Part shown: piece by piece, positions 1 to 6,466 of the stretch
Numbering within the stretch: position 1 is the first letter of the stretch
How the letters are laid out: the number at the start of each line of letters is the position of its first letter
Assembly: GCA_042569785.1 (NCBI GenBank)
Contig: JBHPGW010000022.1
Coordinates: forward strand, 1-40,585
Source: JBHPGW01 sp042569785
Lineage (GTDB): Bacteria; Planctomycetota; Phycisphaerae; Sedimentisphaerales; Anaerobacaceae
Direction of reading: 5' to 3'
Length of the DNA stretch: 40,585 nucleotides
Program-made: the position numbers and the translations under genes
Notes under the pieces: generated by a model
Database searches by the model: none
What the model was told of the DNA's origin: nothing
What the model saw: only the letters and a program-made list of their open reading frames with translations

Positions 1-134
1 TTTGCGCAGGTAAAAGTGTAAAAAAGCGCAAAAGCGCGCAAAAAAGCGCAAAAATTTGCAAAAAGTGCGCTGTTTTTTGCAAAAAAGTGCTTGAAAAGAG
101 CGTTTTTTTGCATTTTTGCGCGCATACCTGCGCA
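1..134. repeat. Low-complexity inverted-repeat region (poly-A with gcgc motifs)
   Basis: This stretch is built of short gcgc or tgc motifs separated by A or T runs: A-rich in the left half and T-rich in the right half. The left end (3-12, tgcgcaggta) is the exact reverse complement of 125-134 (tacctgcgca). Positions 34-44 (gcgcgcaaaaa) are the reverse complement of 113-123. The whole segment could therefore fold into a long imperfect hairpin. No coding potential is seen. The right arm overlaps one copy of a direct repeat that recurs at 1903. Confidence 0.5.
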
Positions 135-148
135 GATGATTGAAAATC
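125..148 (+). repeat. Left direct repeat flanking the TAC island
   Basis: The copy begins tacctgcgca and continues with atgat and gaaaa blocks. It matches 1903-1928 with two substitutions and a 2-base length difference. The two copies bracket the three-gene toxin-antitoxin-chaperone module and its regulatory DNA. They could be remnants of insertion or recombination, or simply an intergenic repeat family. No integrase or transposase lies between them. Confidence 0.45.
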
Positions 149-252
149 AAACGGCCGGGGCTTGTGACCAGTGACCCGTGACTCGAAAAAAGAAAAATCC
201 AAAATCATAGTGAGAAAAATAGGCAACTATCCCGAATGACGGCAAATTTAAG

Positions 253-281
253 TTGACAAAATGGAGTATTTCCATTATTAA
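253..281 (+). promoter_or_regulatory. Sigma-70-type promoter for the 288-399 transcript
   Basis: TTGACA at 253-258 and TATTAA at 276-281 are separated by exactly 17 bp. The predicted start is near 288. The only things downstream before the terminator at 356-399 are structured, non-coding bases. This is motif matching only. Confidence 0.45.
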
Positions 282-287
282 TCGTAG

Positions 288-399
288 AATTATTATTTTA
301 AATTCGCAGTTTTGTAGTATAAAAAGCGGTTCGGGGCGATTCAGGCTTGTTTTTTACGCCCAAAGTGGTAGGTAATAGCTTATCAAGGGCGTTTTTTTT
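288..399 (+). ncRNA. Candidate short RNA or attenuator leader upstream of the TAC operon
   Basis: Between a consensus-like promoter and a U-tract terminator lie about 110 bases with no reading frame. Three complementary segments are visible: gggcg (334-338), acgccc (356-361) and gggcgt (387-392), the last followed by eight T. Segment 2 can pair with 1 or with 3 but not both, which is the logic of an antiterminator/terminator switch. It could be an independent small RNA or a regulated leader that sometimes reads into the toxin gene. No known RNA family is recognised. Confidence 0.35.
356..399 (+). terminator. Rho-independent terminator upstream of the TAC promoter
   Basis: A six-base stem pairs acgccc (356-361) with gggcgt (387-392) and is followed by T8 (392-399). 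The 25-base loop is long, so the stem is modest, but the U-tract is strong. It lies just before the TAC promoter and would insulate that operon from upstream transcription. Confidence 0.5.
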
Positions 400-401
400 G
401 A

Positions 402-435
402 TTGACTCTTGTATTTTTTTAAGTTATAACTTAAA
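402..435 (+). promoter_or_regulatory. TAC operon promoter with overlapping palindromic operator
   Basis: TTGACT at 402-407 and TATAAC at 425-430 are spaced 17 bp. The -10 box sits at the centre of an 18-bp perfect palindrome (tttaagttataacttaaa, 418-435). A dimeric HTH antitoxin bound there would block RNA polymerase, matching the autorepression typical of higBA-type operons. The toxin ATG follows at 450. The palindrome and boxes are seen directly; binding by the 879-1253 product is inferred. Confidence 0.65.
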
Positions 436-449
436 TAGAGAGAAAGTTC

Positions 450-863
450 ATGGCTTCATCTGCCGATAATATTGTTGCAAAGGGATTGTATGGTACTGTT
501 GAGTATGCAGTACGAAAAGATGGCAAAAAGCCAGCTCAACAGGGTCTTGAAAAGCTAAAGAAAAAGAAACAACATAAAAGTAAATACTTTGCTTTCATTG
601 CTTTATTTGAACAATACGTTAACACTGGATCGCTATCGGAAATATATCTGGATGGGCTCAAGCACAATAAAATATCTGGCATCTTAAAGTTTAAGCGGTC
701 TGACGCATATCCTTACAGAGTGCCATGCTTTAAAATGTCTAATAGCTATATACTGACACATGTTTATGAGAAGCGTGAAGGTGATGGACGTCAGATAAAA
801 AGAGAAGTTGAGTTGGCAGATACGATTAGAAGTGAACATAAGGAACAGCTTAAAAAAAGCTAA
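450..863 (+). CDS. higB: HigB/RelE-like toxin of a TAC module (Gp49-like fold)
   Basis: The 137-residue protein has the length and C-terminal pattern of phage Gp49/HigB-family mRNA interferases. A strand with FKRSDAYPYRVPCFK resembles the core usually reading LR..g.yRi.yf. It is followed by YILTHVYEKR, in place of the usual LLHGFvKK, and then a terminal helix KREVELADTIRSEHKEQL like the family's EIe.A..r...yl helix. The N-terminal half is very lysine-rich (GLEKLKKKKQHKSK), which suits an RNA- or ribosome-binding protein. The next gene is an Xre antitoxin after a 15-base gap, so the order is toxin first as in higBA. Ribosome-dependent mRNA cleavage is the family role; activity here is inferred. 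The SD (gagag, 438-442) is weak. A plain hypothetical protein is the alternative. Confidence 0.68.
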   Translation: MASSADNIVAKGLYGTVEYAVRKDGKKPAQQGLEKLKKKKQHKSKYFAFIALFEQYVNTGSLSEIYLDGLKHNKISGILKFKRSDAYPYRVPCFKMSNSYILTHVYEKREGDGRQIKREVELADTIRSEHKEQLKKS

Positions 864-878
864 TAAGAGGTGTAACGA

Positions 879-1253
879 ATGAACATCCAAGCTAAAAAAA
901 ATGAAGATTTGCGTATTATGCAACAAGAGCGACTTATACTTCAGATATGTCTGCATATAAACAAACTTATGGAGGAACAGAAAGTCAGCAAAGGTGAACT
1001 GGCAAGGCGTCTTGGTGTAAAACCTCCCCGTATAACACAAATATTGGATGGCGTTAATCTGGGGCTTAGACAAGTCTCTAATGTTATGCTTGCTCTGGAC
1101 TCTGGTCTGTCCGTTGATACTGGCCCCATAGGCTTTATGACAAATCTTAAACCAACACCTGTACTTAACCTACAGTTTGCTAATTTTGAAAGACGTCTTA
1201 ATAGAAAAGGCTGGAACAAAGAGGCGATATACCGGAACAAAGAGGCGATATAA
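879..1253 (+). CDS. higA: HigA-like Xre-family antitoxin with a C-terminal extension
   Basis: Residues about 36-58 (VSKGELARRLGVKPPRITQIL) form a classic helix-turn-helix of the Xre/Cro type. The protein is 124 residues, and the stretch beyond about residue 88 extends past a minimal HTH antitoxin. In TAC systems such as mycobacterial HigA1, a C-terminal extension acts as the chaperone addiction domain that makes the antitoxin need a SecB-like chaperone. A SecB-like gene follows 2 bases later, so the same arrangement is likely. The last 14 residues contain a 21-bp in-frame tandem duplication giving WNKEAIYRNKEAI. The SD aagaggtg (866-873) fits the ATG. The protein probably represses its own promoter at 402-435. 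Confidence 0.8.
   Translation: MNIQAKKNEDLRIMQQERLILQICLHINKLMEEQKVSKGELARRLGVKPPRITQILDGVNLGLRQVSNVMLALDSGLSVDTGPIGFMTNLKPTPVLNLQFANFERRLNRKGWNKEAIYRNKEAI
1213..1253 (+). repeat. 21-bp tandem duplication at the antitoxin 3' end
   Basis: Positions 1213-1233 and 1234-1253 are near-identical units of ggaacaaagaggcgatata plus the following bases. They are in frame and repeat NKEAIY/NKEAI, with the second copy ending in the stop codon. The duplication lengthens the putative chaperone-dependence region of the antitoxin. Confidence 0.8.
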
Positions 1254-1255
1254 TT

Positions 1256-1825
1256 ATGGCTACAGAAAACAAAGATAATTCCAAAGCTCTTGATCTTGCA
1301 CTTAAAATATCTGATCGTGTGAATCTGATCGACGCCCACCTTATAGATTGCAAATGCGAACTCCTTGAATTTGCTTCCAATGAGGATAATAGTTTTGAAG
1401 TTACAGGTTACACAGGATATAAGATAGAACTTGAACAGAATAACATATTTGTGATTGTGCACTTTGATTTACACACAGTGAATGAAGACTGGAAAGAAAT
1501 TGCCAGAATTGGAGCAGACTTTATTCTTGCCTATAAGGCAGATAGCCTTGATGGTTTAACGGAGGATAATTATCTGCAGTTCGCTAAATACAATGGTGTT
1601 TTTAATGCTTGGCCTTATTGGCGAGAGTTTGTTAATAGTATGGCAGCAAGATTAAATTTACCTCCATTAACATTAAATGTTTACAGATATGGAATGGATT
1701 TGCCCACCGAAAGTAATCTATTAGAGATAGCCAAGAAAAAATTAGCTAAGAAGAAAGTAGCTAAGAAGAAATTAGCTAAGAAGAAAACATCTAAGAAGAA
1801 AGTAGCTAAGAAGGTTTCTCGATAG
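1256..1825 (+). CDS. SecB-like chaperone of a TAC module with a lysine-rich tail
   Basis: The first ~155 residues have the SecB-like pattern. A strand-rich core (FEVTGYTGYKIELEQNNIF, then FVIVHFDLHTV) leads to NAWPYWREFVNSMAARLNLPPLTLNVYR near residues 116-143. That block corresponds to the P-Y-x-R-E ... P-x-L hallmark of SecB and of TAC chaperones such as Rv1957. Position right after the HTH antitoxin (2-base gap) supports the role: binding the antitoxin's C-terminal extension and possibly protein export. Residues 158-187 are six pentads of the xAKKK type, encoded by a 15-bp tandem repeat, giving a tail like histone H1 or other bacterial lysine-rich DNA-binding proteins. I know of no SecB with such a tail; its target (DNA, RNA or membrane) is unknown. 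A strong hairpin terminator follows. Confidence 0.72.
   Translation: MATENKDNSKALDLALKISDRVNLIDAHLIDCKCELLEFASNEDNSFEVTGYTGYKIELEQNNIFVIVHFDLHTVNEDWKEIARIGADFILAYKADSLDGLTEDNYLQFAKYNGVFNAWPYWREFVNSMAARLNLPPLTLNVYRYGMDLPTESNLLEIAKKKLAKKKVAKKKLAKKKTSKKKVAKKVSR
1727..1816 (+). repeat. Six 15-bp tandem repeats encoding the lysine tail
   Basis: The units start at 1727, 1742, 1757, 1772, 1787 and 1802. Their consensus is ttagctaagaagaaa or gtagctaagaagaaa, encoding L/V-A-K-K-K pentads. The first and last are degenerate. Because the period is a multiple of three, copy-number change would alter tail length without a frameshift. Confidence 0.85.
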
Positions 1826-1836
1826 GCTTGAACAAC

Positions 1837-1884
1837 AAAAATTGCACTTAATTCTTTGTTCGCTAAAAGAATGGTGCAATTTTT
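1837..1884 (+). terminator. Terminator of the TAC operon
   Basis: Eleven-base arms aaaaattgcac (1837-1847) and gtgcaattttt (1874-1884) are perfectly complementary. Inside them, attctt and aagaat can also pair. The 3' arm ends in a T run. It lies 12 bases after the chaperone stop codon. The symmetric A/T ends mean it could also work on the opposite strand. Confidence 0.75.
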
Positions 1885-1902
1885 CACACTTTTTTCAAGA
1901 CT

Positions 1903-1928
1903 TACCTGCGCAAATGATCGAAAAAATC
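1903..1928 (+). repeat. Right direct repeat flanking the TAC island
   Basis: This copy (tacctgcgca, aatgat, cgaaaa) matches 125-148 in the same orientation. It lies 19 bases past the TAC terminator, so the pair encloses exactly the module plus its upstream regulatory DNA. Confidence 0.45.
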
Positions 1929-1977
1929 CCCGTTTAAACCCCAAAAACAAACATCAGCCCATCTTAACACATACCAA

Positions 1978-2007
1978 AATCCGTGAAATCCGCGAAATCC
2001 GCGGTTA
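1978..2007. repeat. Degenerate intergenic repeat of aaatccgcg units
   Basis: Successive variants aatccgtga, aatccgcga and aatccgcgg form a short tandem. Similar text-like repeats occur between genes in many environmental genomes. It has no coding role. Confidence 0.5.
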
Positions 2008-2102
2008 CAATTTTATGTTTTCTGACTCCTGTATTCTGTATTCTATTTTTTAAAAATCTGTGGTTAAAAATCGTAAATCTTCAATCGTAAATCTTAAATT
2101 TC

Positions 2103-2132
2103 TTGACGGTTTGTGGTACAATGTGGTAAGAT
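2103..2132 (+). promoter_or_regulatory. Possible promoter for the pseudopilin gene
   Basis: TTGACG (2103-2108) and TAAGAT (2127-2132) are 18 bp apart. This would give a leader of about 160 bases before the ATG at 2301. Both boxes deviate from consensus. Confidence 0.3.
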
Positions 2133-2300
2133 TATTAGCGTCCTATGGGAAAAATCATGCTTTTTAAACATTCGAATAGGAAACGTCCGGCAGATAATTC
2201 AAAAAAGTAAAAAAAAAGGAACATTTGGAAGATTTTGCGCATCATTATTAGTGGAAAGCAGGCAAAATATTGTAAAAACGCAGGAAAGGGCGTTATCGTC

Positions 2301-3113
2301 ATGAAAAAAAGGAAAGGTTTTACGTTAGTCGAGCTGCTGGTGGTGATCTCGATCATCGCGCTTTTGATGTCACTGCTGATGCCGGCGTTGAATAAGGCCA
2401 AAGAGCAGGCGAAAAGGACATGGTGCCTGGCGAATGAGCGAGGATTTATGTTGTGTGTACGTACATATACTCTGAGTAATGAAGATTACTTTCCACATAG
2501 GCGCTGCCTCGGTGTTAGCTGTTGGGGGGCGGTGTTTATGAGCACGATCGACTTGCCCGTTATGTTGATAAGTGAGGGGCTTGACCCCAGAAGCCTGCAT
2601 TGTCCAAGTGACATCAGGAAACCGGGCGCACTTACAGCCTGGATGGATCTCTTTTGGGGAGGGGAGCTGACTGATGATATTTGGTTAGACGACGCTCCGC
2701 CTCCGGGTGTAACTAATCGTCCTGACTTTAGTTATTCCTGGCCAGCGAAGATGTTCAGCAATGTTCCGGATACAGGAATATTAGATGCTGGTGCTTATTC
2801 GGCGGAGACCAGGATCGTTAAAAACTGGAGGCTCTCAGATGTCAGACATCCGGCGAGATTGATCGCTTACTCCGAATTCACCTATCTGATAGACGACACG
2901 TATTATTGGCCTCATTGCCCCTCGGGTCCGGGAATGAAAGGTATTGCGGGCGGTTTTGTTGATGGACACGCAAAGTTCTATTATACCTCTGAACTGGACA
3001 GGGAAAGATGGCAGGAATTTTTCGAGTATGACACCTGGCCTCAGCAGCATGGTCCGGACTATTATGACGCAGACTATACAATCTTCGGTATTAAAGGTTA
3101 TGATGTGAAGTAA
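2301..3113 (+). CDS. Type II secretion/type IV pilin-like pseudopilin
   Basis: The chosen ATG at 2301 is preceded by aggaaaggg (2282-2290). An upstream in-frame ATG at 2235 would put 22 residues before the leader and is less likely. The protein (270 residues) opens MKKRKGFTLVELLVVISIIA, a textbook prepilin peptidase site (cleavage after G, then F, with E at +5) and hydrophobic helix. The middle is a globular Trp- and Tyr-rich domain. Near the end, GGFVDGHAKFYY resembles the C-terminal H-X9-DG type motif of planctomycete pseudopilins. Phycisphaerae carry many such single genes. It is probably an extracytoplasmic pilus- or secretion-related protein; the partner system is not in the window. Confidence 0.82.
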   Translation: MKKRKGFTLVELLVVISIIALLMSLLMPALNKAKEQAKRTWCLANERGFMLCVRTYTLSNEDYFPHRRCLGVSCWGAVFMSTIDLPVMLISEGLDPRSLHCPSDIRKPGALTAWMDLFWGGELTDDIWLDDAPPPGVTNRPDFSYSWPAKMFSNVPDTGILDAGAYSAETRIVKNWRLSDVRHPARLIAYSEFTYLIDDTYYWPHCPSGPGMKGIAGGFVDGHAKFYYTSELDRERWQEFFEYDTWPQQHGPDYYDADYTIFGIKGYDVK

Positions 3114-3214
3114 CAATGCGGCTGTTCACAGTTTTTATGGCCCCGAAGACCATTTTTTACTTGTAATATCAACACCTAAATGCTGTTACAATATTTTAGT
3201 GGTTTATAATTCTC

Positions 3215-4177
3215 TCATCCTACCTGTCTTCTCTGGAACAGTGCTATCGCTATGAAAAGAATTGCTGTTGTGTAGCATAGGGCGTATGTTCCGCCCATTA
3301 AGACGTATGTTATCGGAACCGGGCTTCCTTCGTAAATCGCGTCACTTATCCAGAATACCTGTAAGTTGGGGACTATGAATCTGCCTATTTTGGCCCAAAT
3401 GTGGGTCGCAGCGAGCTGTCCGAAGACGTAATCGCTAATCAGGCCGAGCAAAAACATGCCGATACAAGCCGACAGCGTCACTACAATGTTGAATCTTGCC
3501 GAAACTGCCATCGCCAGCGAAACCATTATAACAGCAGCACAAAGCAGCAGTGCCGATGCGTAAATATCGAATGCGTTAATGTTGTTGCCAGCTGGGTTAA
3601 ATTTCCACTCTGGGTCGATAAAGCTCAGGAGAATCATGCTTAAGGTTCCGAAAACGGCTGCCAGTACCACGGCAGTCGACGAAAAACGCCAGTCGTAAAC
3701 ATAGTTTAAAAAAGCACTTAGCCCAAGCGAGAGCAATACGGTTCCGCCGGCGGCAACGATAACCGTCCAGTCGTGATGTTTCCATCCCGCGTCGAGAACG
3801 CCATGACGGATCGACATTAAAAGGGCGATAGTGCAGATATAATGGGCAAGTGCGACGGCACCTGCGACGCCGAGGAACTTGGCAATTACAAATACCGGAC
3901 GCCGTATGGGCTTACTTAGAACCGTAATTACGGTCTTATTTTCTATTTCATCGGCTAAAGCTCCGGATGCGGAAAAAATTGATATGAACAAACTTGTCAA
4001 AAGCAGCGTAGATAAACCGATCTCGCGTAAAAGCTTGTTGTCATCGCCCATCGTGTACATGGTAAGCGATGGAAGTATTGTGAACAGCAGCAATGCGGCG
4101 AGGATCAGTATCGCGTAAATAGGCTGGCGAAGGGTTTCTGTAAACGTGTTTTTTATTAAGGCTAAGAGTTTGTACAT
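3215..4177 (-). CDS. ABC-2 type transporter permease (orphan)
   Basis: The 320-residue membrane protein has about six hydrophobic helices. The first is near residues 20-42, after a short cytoplasmic start (MYKLLALIKNTFTETLRQPI); others lie near 57-75, 100-122, 130-150, 160-182 and 200-250. It carries the ABC-2 segment ENKTVITVLSKPIRRPVFVIAKFLGV, which closely parallels KRQVYTVLTKPIRRFEFIFGKLLGI in the permease at 11940. No ATPase is adjacent, so it may share the ATPase at 10725 or pair with one elsewhere. An SD-like caggaat precedes the ATG. It is divergent from the SPFH genes and convergent with the pseudopilin. The substrate is unknown. Confidence 0.78.
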   Translation of the reverse strand: MYKLLALIKNTFTETLRQPIYAILILAALLLFTILPSLTMYTMGDDNKLLREIGLSTLLLTSLFISIFSASGALADEIENKTVITVLSKPIRRPVFVIAKFLGVAGAVALAHYICTIALLMSIRHGVLDAGWKHHDWTVIVAAGGTVLLSLGLSAFLNYVYDWRFSSTAVVLAAVFGTLSMILLSFIDPEWKFNPAGNNINAFDIYASALLLCAAVIMVSLAMAVSARFNIVVTLSACIGMFLLGLISDYVFGQLAATHIWAKIGRFIVPNLQVFWISDAIYEGSPVPITYVLMGGTYALCYTTAILFIAIALFQRRQVG

Positions 4178-4408
4178 TATTATTTATTCCTGGGCAACAG
4201 TAGGTAAAGTTAAATAAAATCCATTAAACAACATTTTTTTTAATTGTTCCTATGCTAAATTGACGTTTATTGTTATAGTACACGACCTATTAAAAGTAAA
4301 GACTTTAGTTAATCAGAAGAATACGTTTTTAAATGTAAAGAGTTTAACTGGTTACTCAAAAAGTACGTTGTTGTTAACAATTTTGTTCGAAATAGAAAAG
4401 GCGAGCCA

Positions 4409-6466
4409 ATGACAATATCATCCAGACGTGCTAAAAACATAGCCTGGTTTTCTCTCGTTACGTCGATCGTGTTTTTTGTTGTTATCCTGCTTATCTCCAG
4501 GTGGAGCGGGGCATTTGCGCTTTTTGCTCTTAGCTGGTTTATCCTCTCATCCGCTCTGATCTGGTTGGTTCTTGTACTGCAGTTTCACCAGCGGACTCTT
4601 GCTGAGCAGGAAAAGCTCGATATAAGCCAGTTGGGCAAGAATACTGACGAAGACGCTACGATTTTCAGCGCCGAAGGCAGGGGTGGTGCGTTATTCGCGG
4701 TCGCACAGAAAAGACTGGTTGTTTTTGAAAAATGGTTTTTGCCTGTTTTCGCGGCTATTATCGCTGTATATCAGCTATTCATTGGGTTGTACCTGCTCAA
4801 ATCATGTGCCTCGGCAACTGTTGATATCAAACAGCCTTTGATATGCGCGATATGTATGACCGCGGTAGCCTTTGTCTGCTTTTTGATCTCCCGTTACGCT
4901 ACCGGAATGTCGCAGCAGATCAATTGGAGGCCTTTAAGGGCCGGAGGCAGTATCTTTCTGGTTATAGCGATCCTGGCATTTTTGCTGGCAATCGCTCTGG
5001 CTATGGTGCAGTTTAAAATCTTTTTCCTTATAAAGACAATCAGCTGGATAGTTCCGATACTGATAACTCTTCTTGGCGCAGAGTTCGCACTGAACTTTGT
5101 GTTCGATATTTATCGTCCAAGAGTAAAGGGTAAATATTCCAGAACCGCTTTTGACAGCAGGATATTAGGAGTTATAAACGAGCCAGGCGGAATATTCCGC
5201 TCAGCGGCAACTGCTATCGATTATCAATTTGGTTTCAAGGTTTCGCAAACATGGTTTTACCGACTGCTGGAAAAAGCAATTGTCCCGTTAGTTCTTTTTG
5301 GAGCCACGACGCTGTATTTGCTAAGCTGCGTAGTTGTCGTAGCTCCTGATGAGCAGGCGATCGTAGAGCATTTCGGCAATCCTGTCGATGCCGCTGGCCA
5401 GGTTCGGCTCCTTGAACCGGGATTAGCTTTTAAATGGCCTTGGCCTATCGATGTCGCTTATAAATATTCTACTAAGAGGACATCTGATATAGAAGTTGGT
5501 TTTGTCGCAGAACAAAGGCCCGAATCTGAGCATGGCAGGCATGGGCCTTTACTGTGGGGGCAGAAACATTATGAAAAAGAAGAGCTGCTGCTTGTCGCCA
5601 GCCAGCATGCAACCGAAGATGCAGAAGCAGGCACTGTTCCTGTAAGCCTTATTATCGCAGTGATACCGGTTCAGTACAGAATTAATGACCTTTACTCATA
5701 TATTTACAATCATAACGACCCTGAAAAGCTTTTTGAGGCTATTTGTTATCGCGAGTTGACCAACTTTGCAGCCAGCGCCAGTATCGAGATCGAAGGTGAT
5801 AGAGAACGGTCGCTGCTGTGCGGCGGTCGCGCAAATGCTCGGGCGGTGCTTACTCAAAGAATTCAAAAAGCTGTAAACGATGCCGGTTTGGGAGTGGAAA
5901 TCGTCTTTCTCGGGTTGCAGGGCATCCATCCTCCGTTAGAGGTCGCAAAGGCTTACGATGATGTTGTTGGAGCGGTACAGGAAAAACAAAAGCTTATTCT
6001 TAGAGCTCATTCTCAGAGAAATAAGATATTGAGTAAAGTCGTCGGTTCTGTTAAAGACGCGGACGAGCTTTATAAACTTGCCACTGATTATAGGAATGCC
6101 AAGAGTCAAAACGATAGCGAACGTATCGAAGAGCTCGGCGGCAAACTCGACGAGGCGTTTGCCGCAGCTAAGGGGGAGATTTTCAGTATCCTGCGGAATG
6201 CGCAAAGTTACTCGTTTAAAAAAGTGACTCTTGCCGGTGCTACGGGCAGGCGTTTTGCAGACCAGAGAAAAGCCTATCTGGCATCTCCACAGATTTACAT
6301 TCGTCAACAGTTATTGAACACTCTTGAAGATTCTCTTGAAGATACGAGGAAATATGTCATCGTTGCCGATGTCAACGATGCTCAGACCTTTATAATTGAT
6401 GTTAAGGATAAACTGACCCCAAGCTTATATGACTTAGGCGAATTTGAGGAGAATACTGAAAAATGA
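4409..6466 (+). CDS. Polytopic SPFH/Band 7 protein, HflK-like
   Basis: The 685-residue protein begins with about six transmembrane helices in the first 240 residues. A further helix (FGATTLYLLSCVVVVAPDEQ, near 295-315) leads straight into a Band 7 domain (EQAIVEHFGNPV ... LEPGLAFKWPWPIDVAYKY). The rest is the SPFH body and a coiled, charged segment (KNILSKVVGSVKDADELYKL). HflK and HflC normally have a single N-terminal anchor and form a periplasmic cage over FtsH, so the extra N-terminal membrane domain is atypical. It overlaps the next gene by 4 bases (ATGA), so translation is coupled. Likely role: membrane-protease or microdomain scaffold. Confidence 0.8.
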   Translation: MTISSRRAKNIAWFSLVTSIVFFVVILLISRWSGAFALFALSWFILSSALIWLVLVLQFHQRTLAEQEKLDISQLGKNTDEDATIFSAEGRGGALFAVAQKRLVVFEKWFLPVFAAIIAVYQLFIGLYLLKSCASATVDIKQPLICAICMTAVAFVCFLISRYATGMSQQINWRPLRAGGSIFLVIAILAFLLAIALAMVQFKIFFLIKTISWIVPILITLLGAEFALNFVFDIYRPRVKGKYSRTAFDSRILGVINEPGGIFRSAATAIDYQFGFKVSQTWFYRLLEKAIVPLVLFGATTLYLLSCVVVVAPDEQAIVEHFGNPVDAAGQVRLLEPGLAFKWPWPIDVAYKYSTKRTSDIEVGFVAEQRPESEHGRHGPLLWGQKHYEKEELLLVASQHATEDAEAGTVPVSLIIAVIPVQYRINDLYSYIYNHNDPEKLFEAICYRELTNFAASASIEIEGDRERSLLCGGRANARAVLTQRIQKAVNDAGLGVEIVFLGLQGIHPPLEVAKAYDDVVGAVQEKQKLILRAHSQRNKILSKVVGSVKDADELYKLATDYRNAKSQNDSERIEELGGKLDEAFAAAKGEIFSILRNAQSYSFKKVTLAGATGRRFADQRKAYLASPQIYIRQQLLNTLEDSLEDTRKYVIVADVNDAQTFIIDVKDKLTPSLYDLGEFEENTEK

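Larger units (their letters stand above)
149..449. other. Intergenic region upstream of the TAC operon
   Basis: There is no convincing gene here. It holds a degenerate cgtgac/gtgacc repeat (161-185), a promoter-like pair at 253-281, an attenuator or terminator structure at 334-399, and the TAC promoter/operator at 402-435. The rest is AT-rich without recognisable structure. Confidence 0.6.
1885..2300. other. Intergenic region between the TAC island and the pseudopilin
   Basis: No gene is supported. It holds the right direct repeat (1903-1928), a degenerate tandem of aaatccgcg units (about 1978-2007), a ctgtattctgtattct stretch (about 2028-2045), an atcgtaaatctt duplication (about 2069-2094), and a promoter-like pair at 2103-2132. 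These look like the degenerate intergenic repeats common in environmental planctomycete genomes. Confidence 0.6.

Noticed and set aside
684..1073. Minus-strand 129-codon frame opposite the toxin and antitoxin
   Set aside because: It is antisense to two genes with family motifs and good spacing; its product is low-complexity and has no motif.
1727..1816. CRISPR-like repeat array
   Set aside because: Contiguous 15-bp units without spacers, in frame within a gene; a coding tandem repeat.
1681..1950. Minus-strand frame across the lysine repeats (FFLATFFLANFFLA)
   Set aside because: The periodic hydrophobic product is the antisense of the AKKK repeat and crosses the terminator.
1856..2053. 65-codon plus-strand frame after the TAC terminator
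   Set aside because: It starts within the terminator stem and runs through degenerate repeats; no SD or motif.
2235..2300. Upstream in-frame start for the pseudopilin
   Set aside because: It would put 22 extra residues before the KGFTLVE prepilin site; the ATG at 2301 has a better SD and normal leader length.
3138..3163. Terminator between the pseudopilin and the convergent permease
   Set aside because: A T6 tract is present but the stem (atgg/ccat) is only four base pairs.
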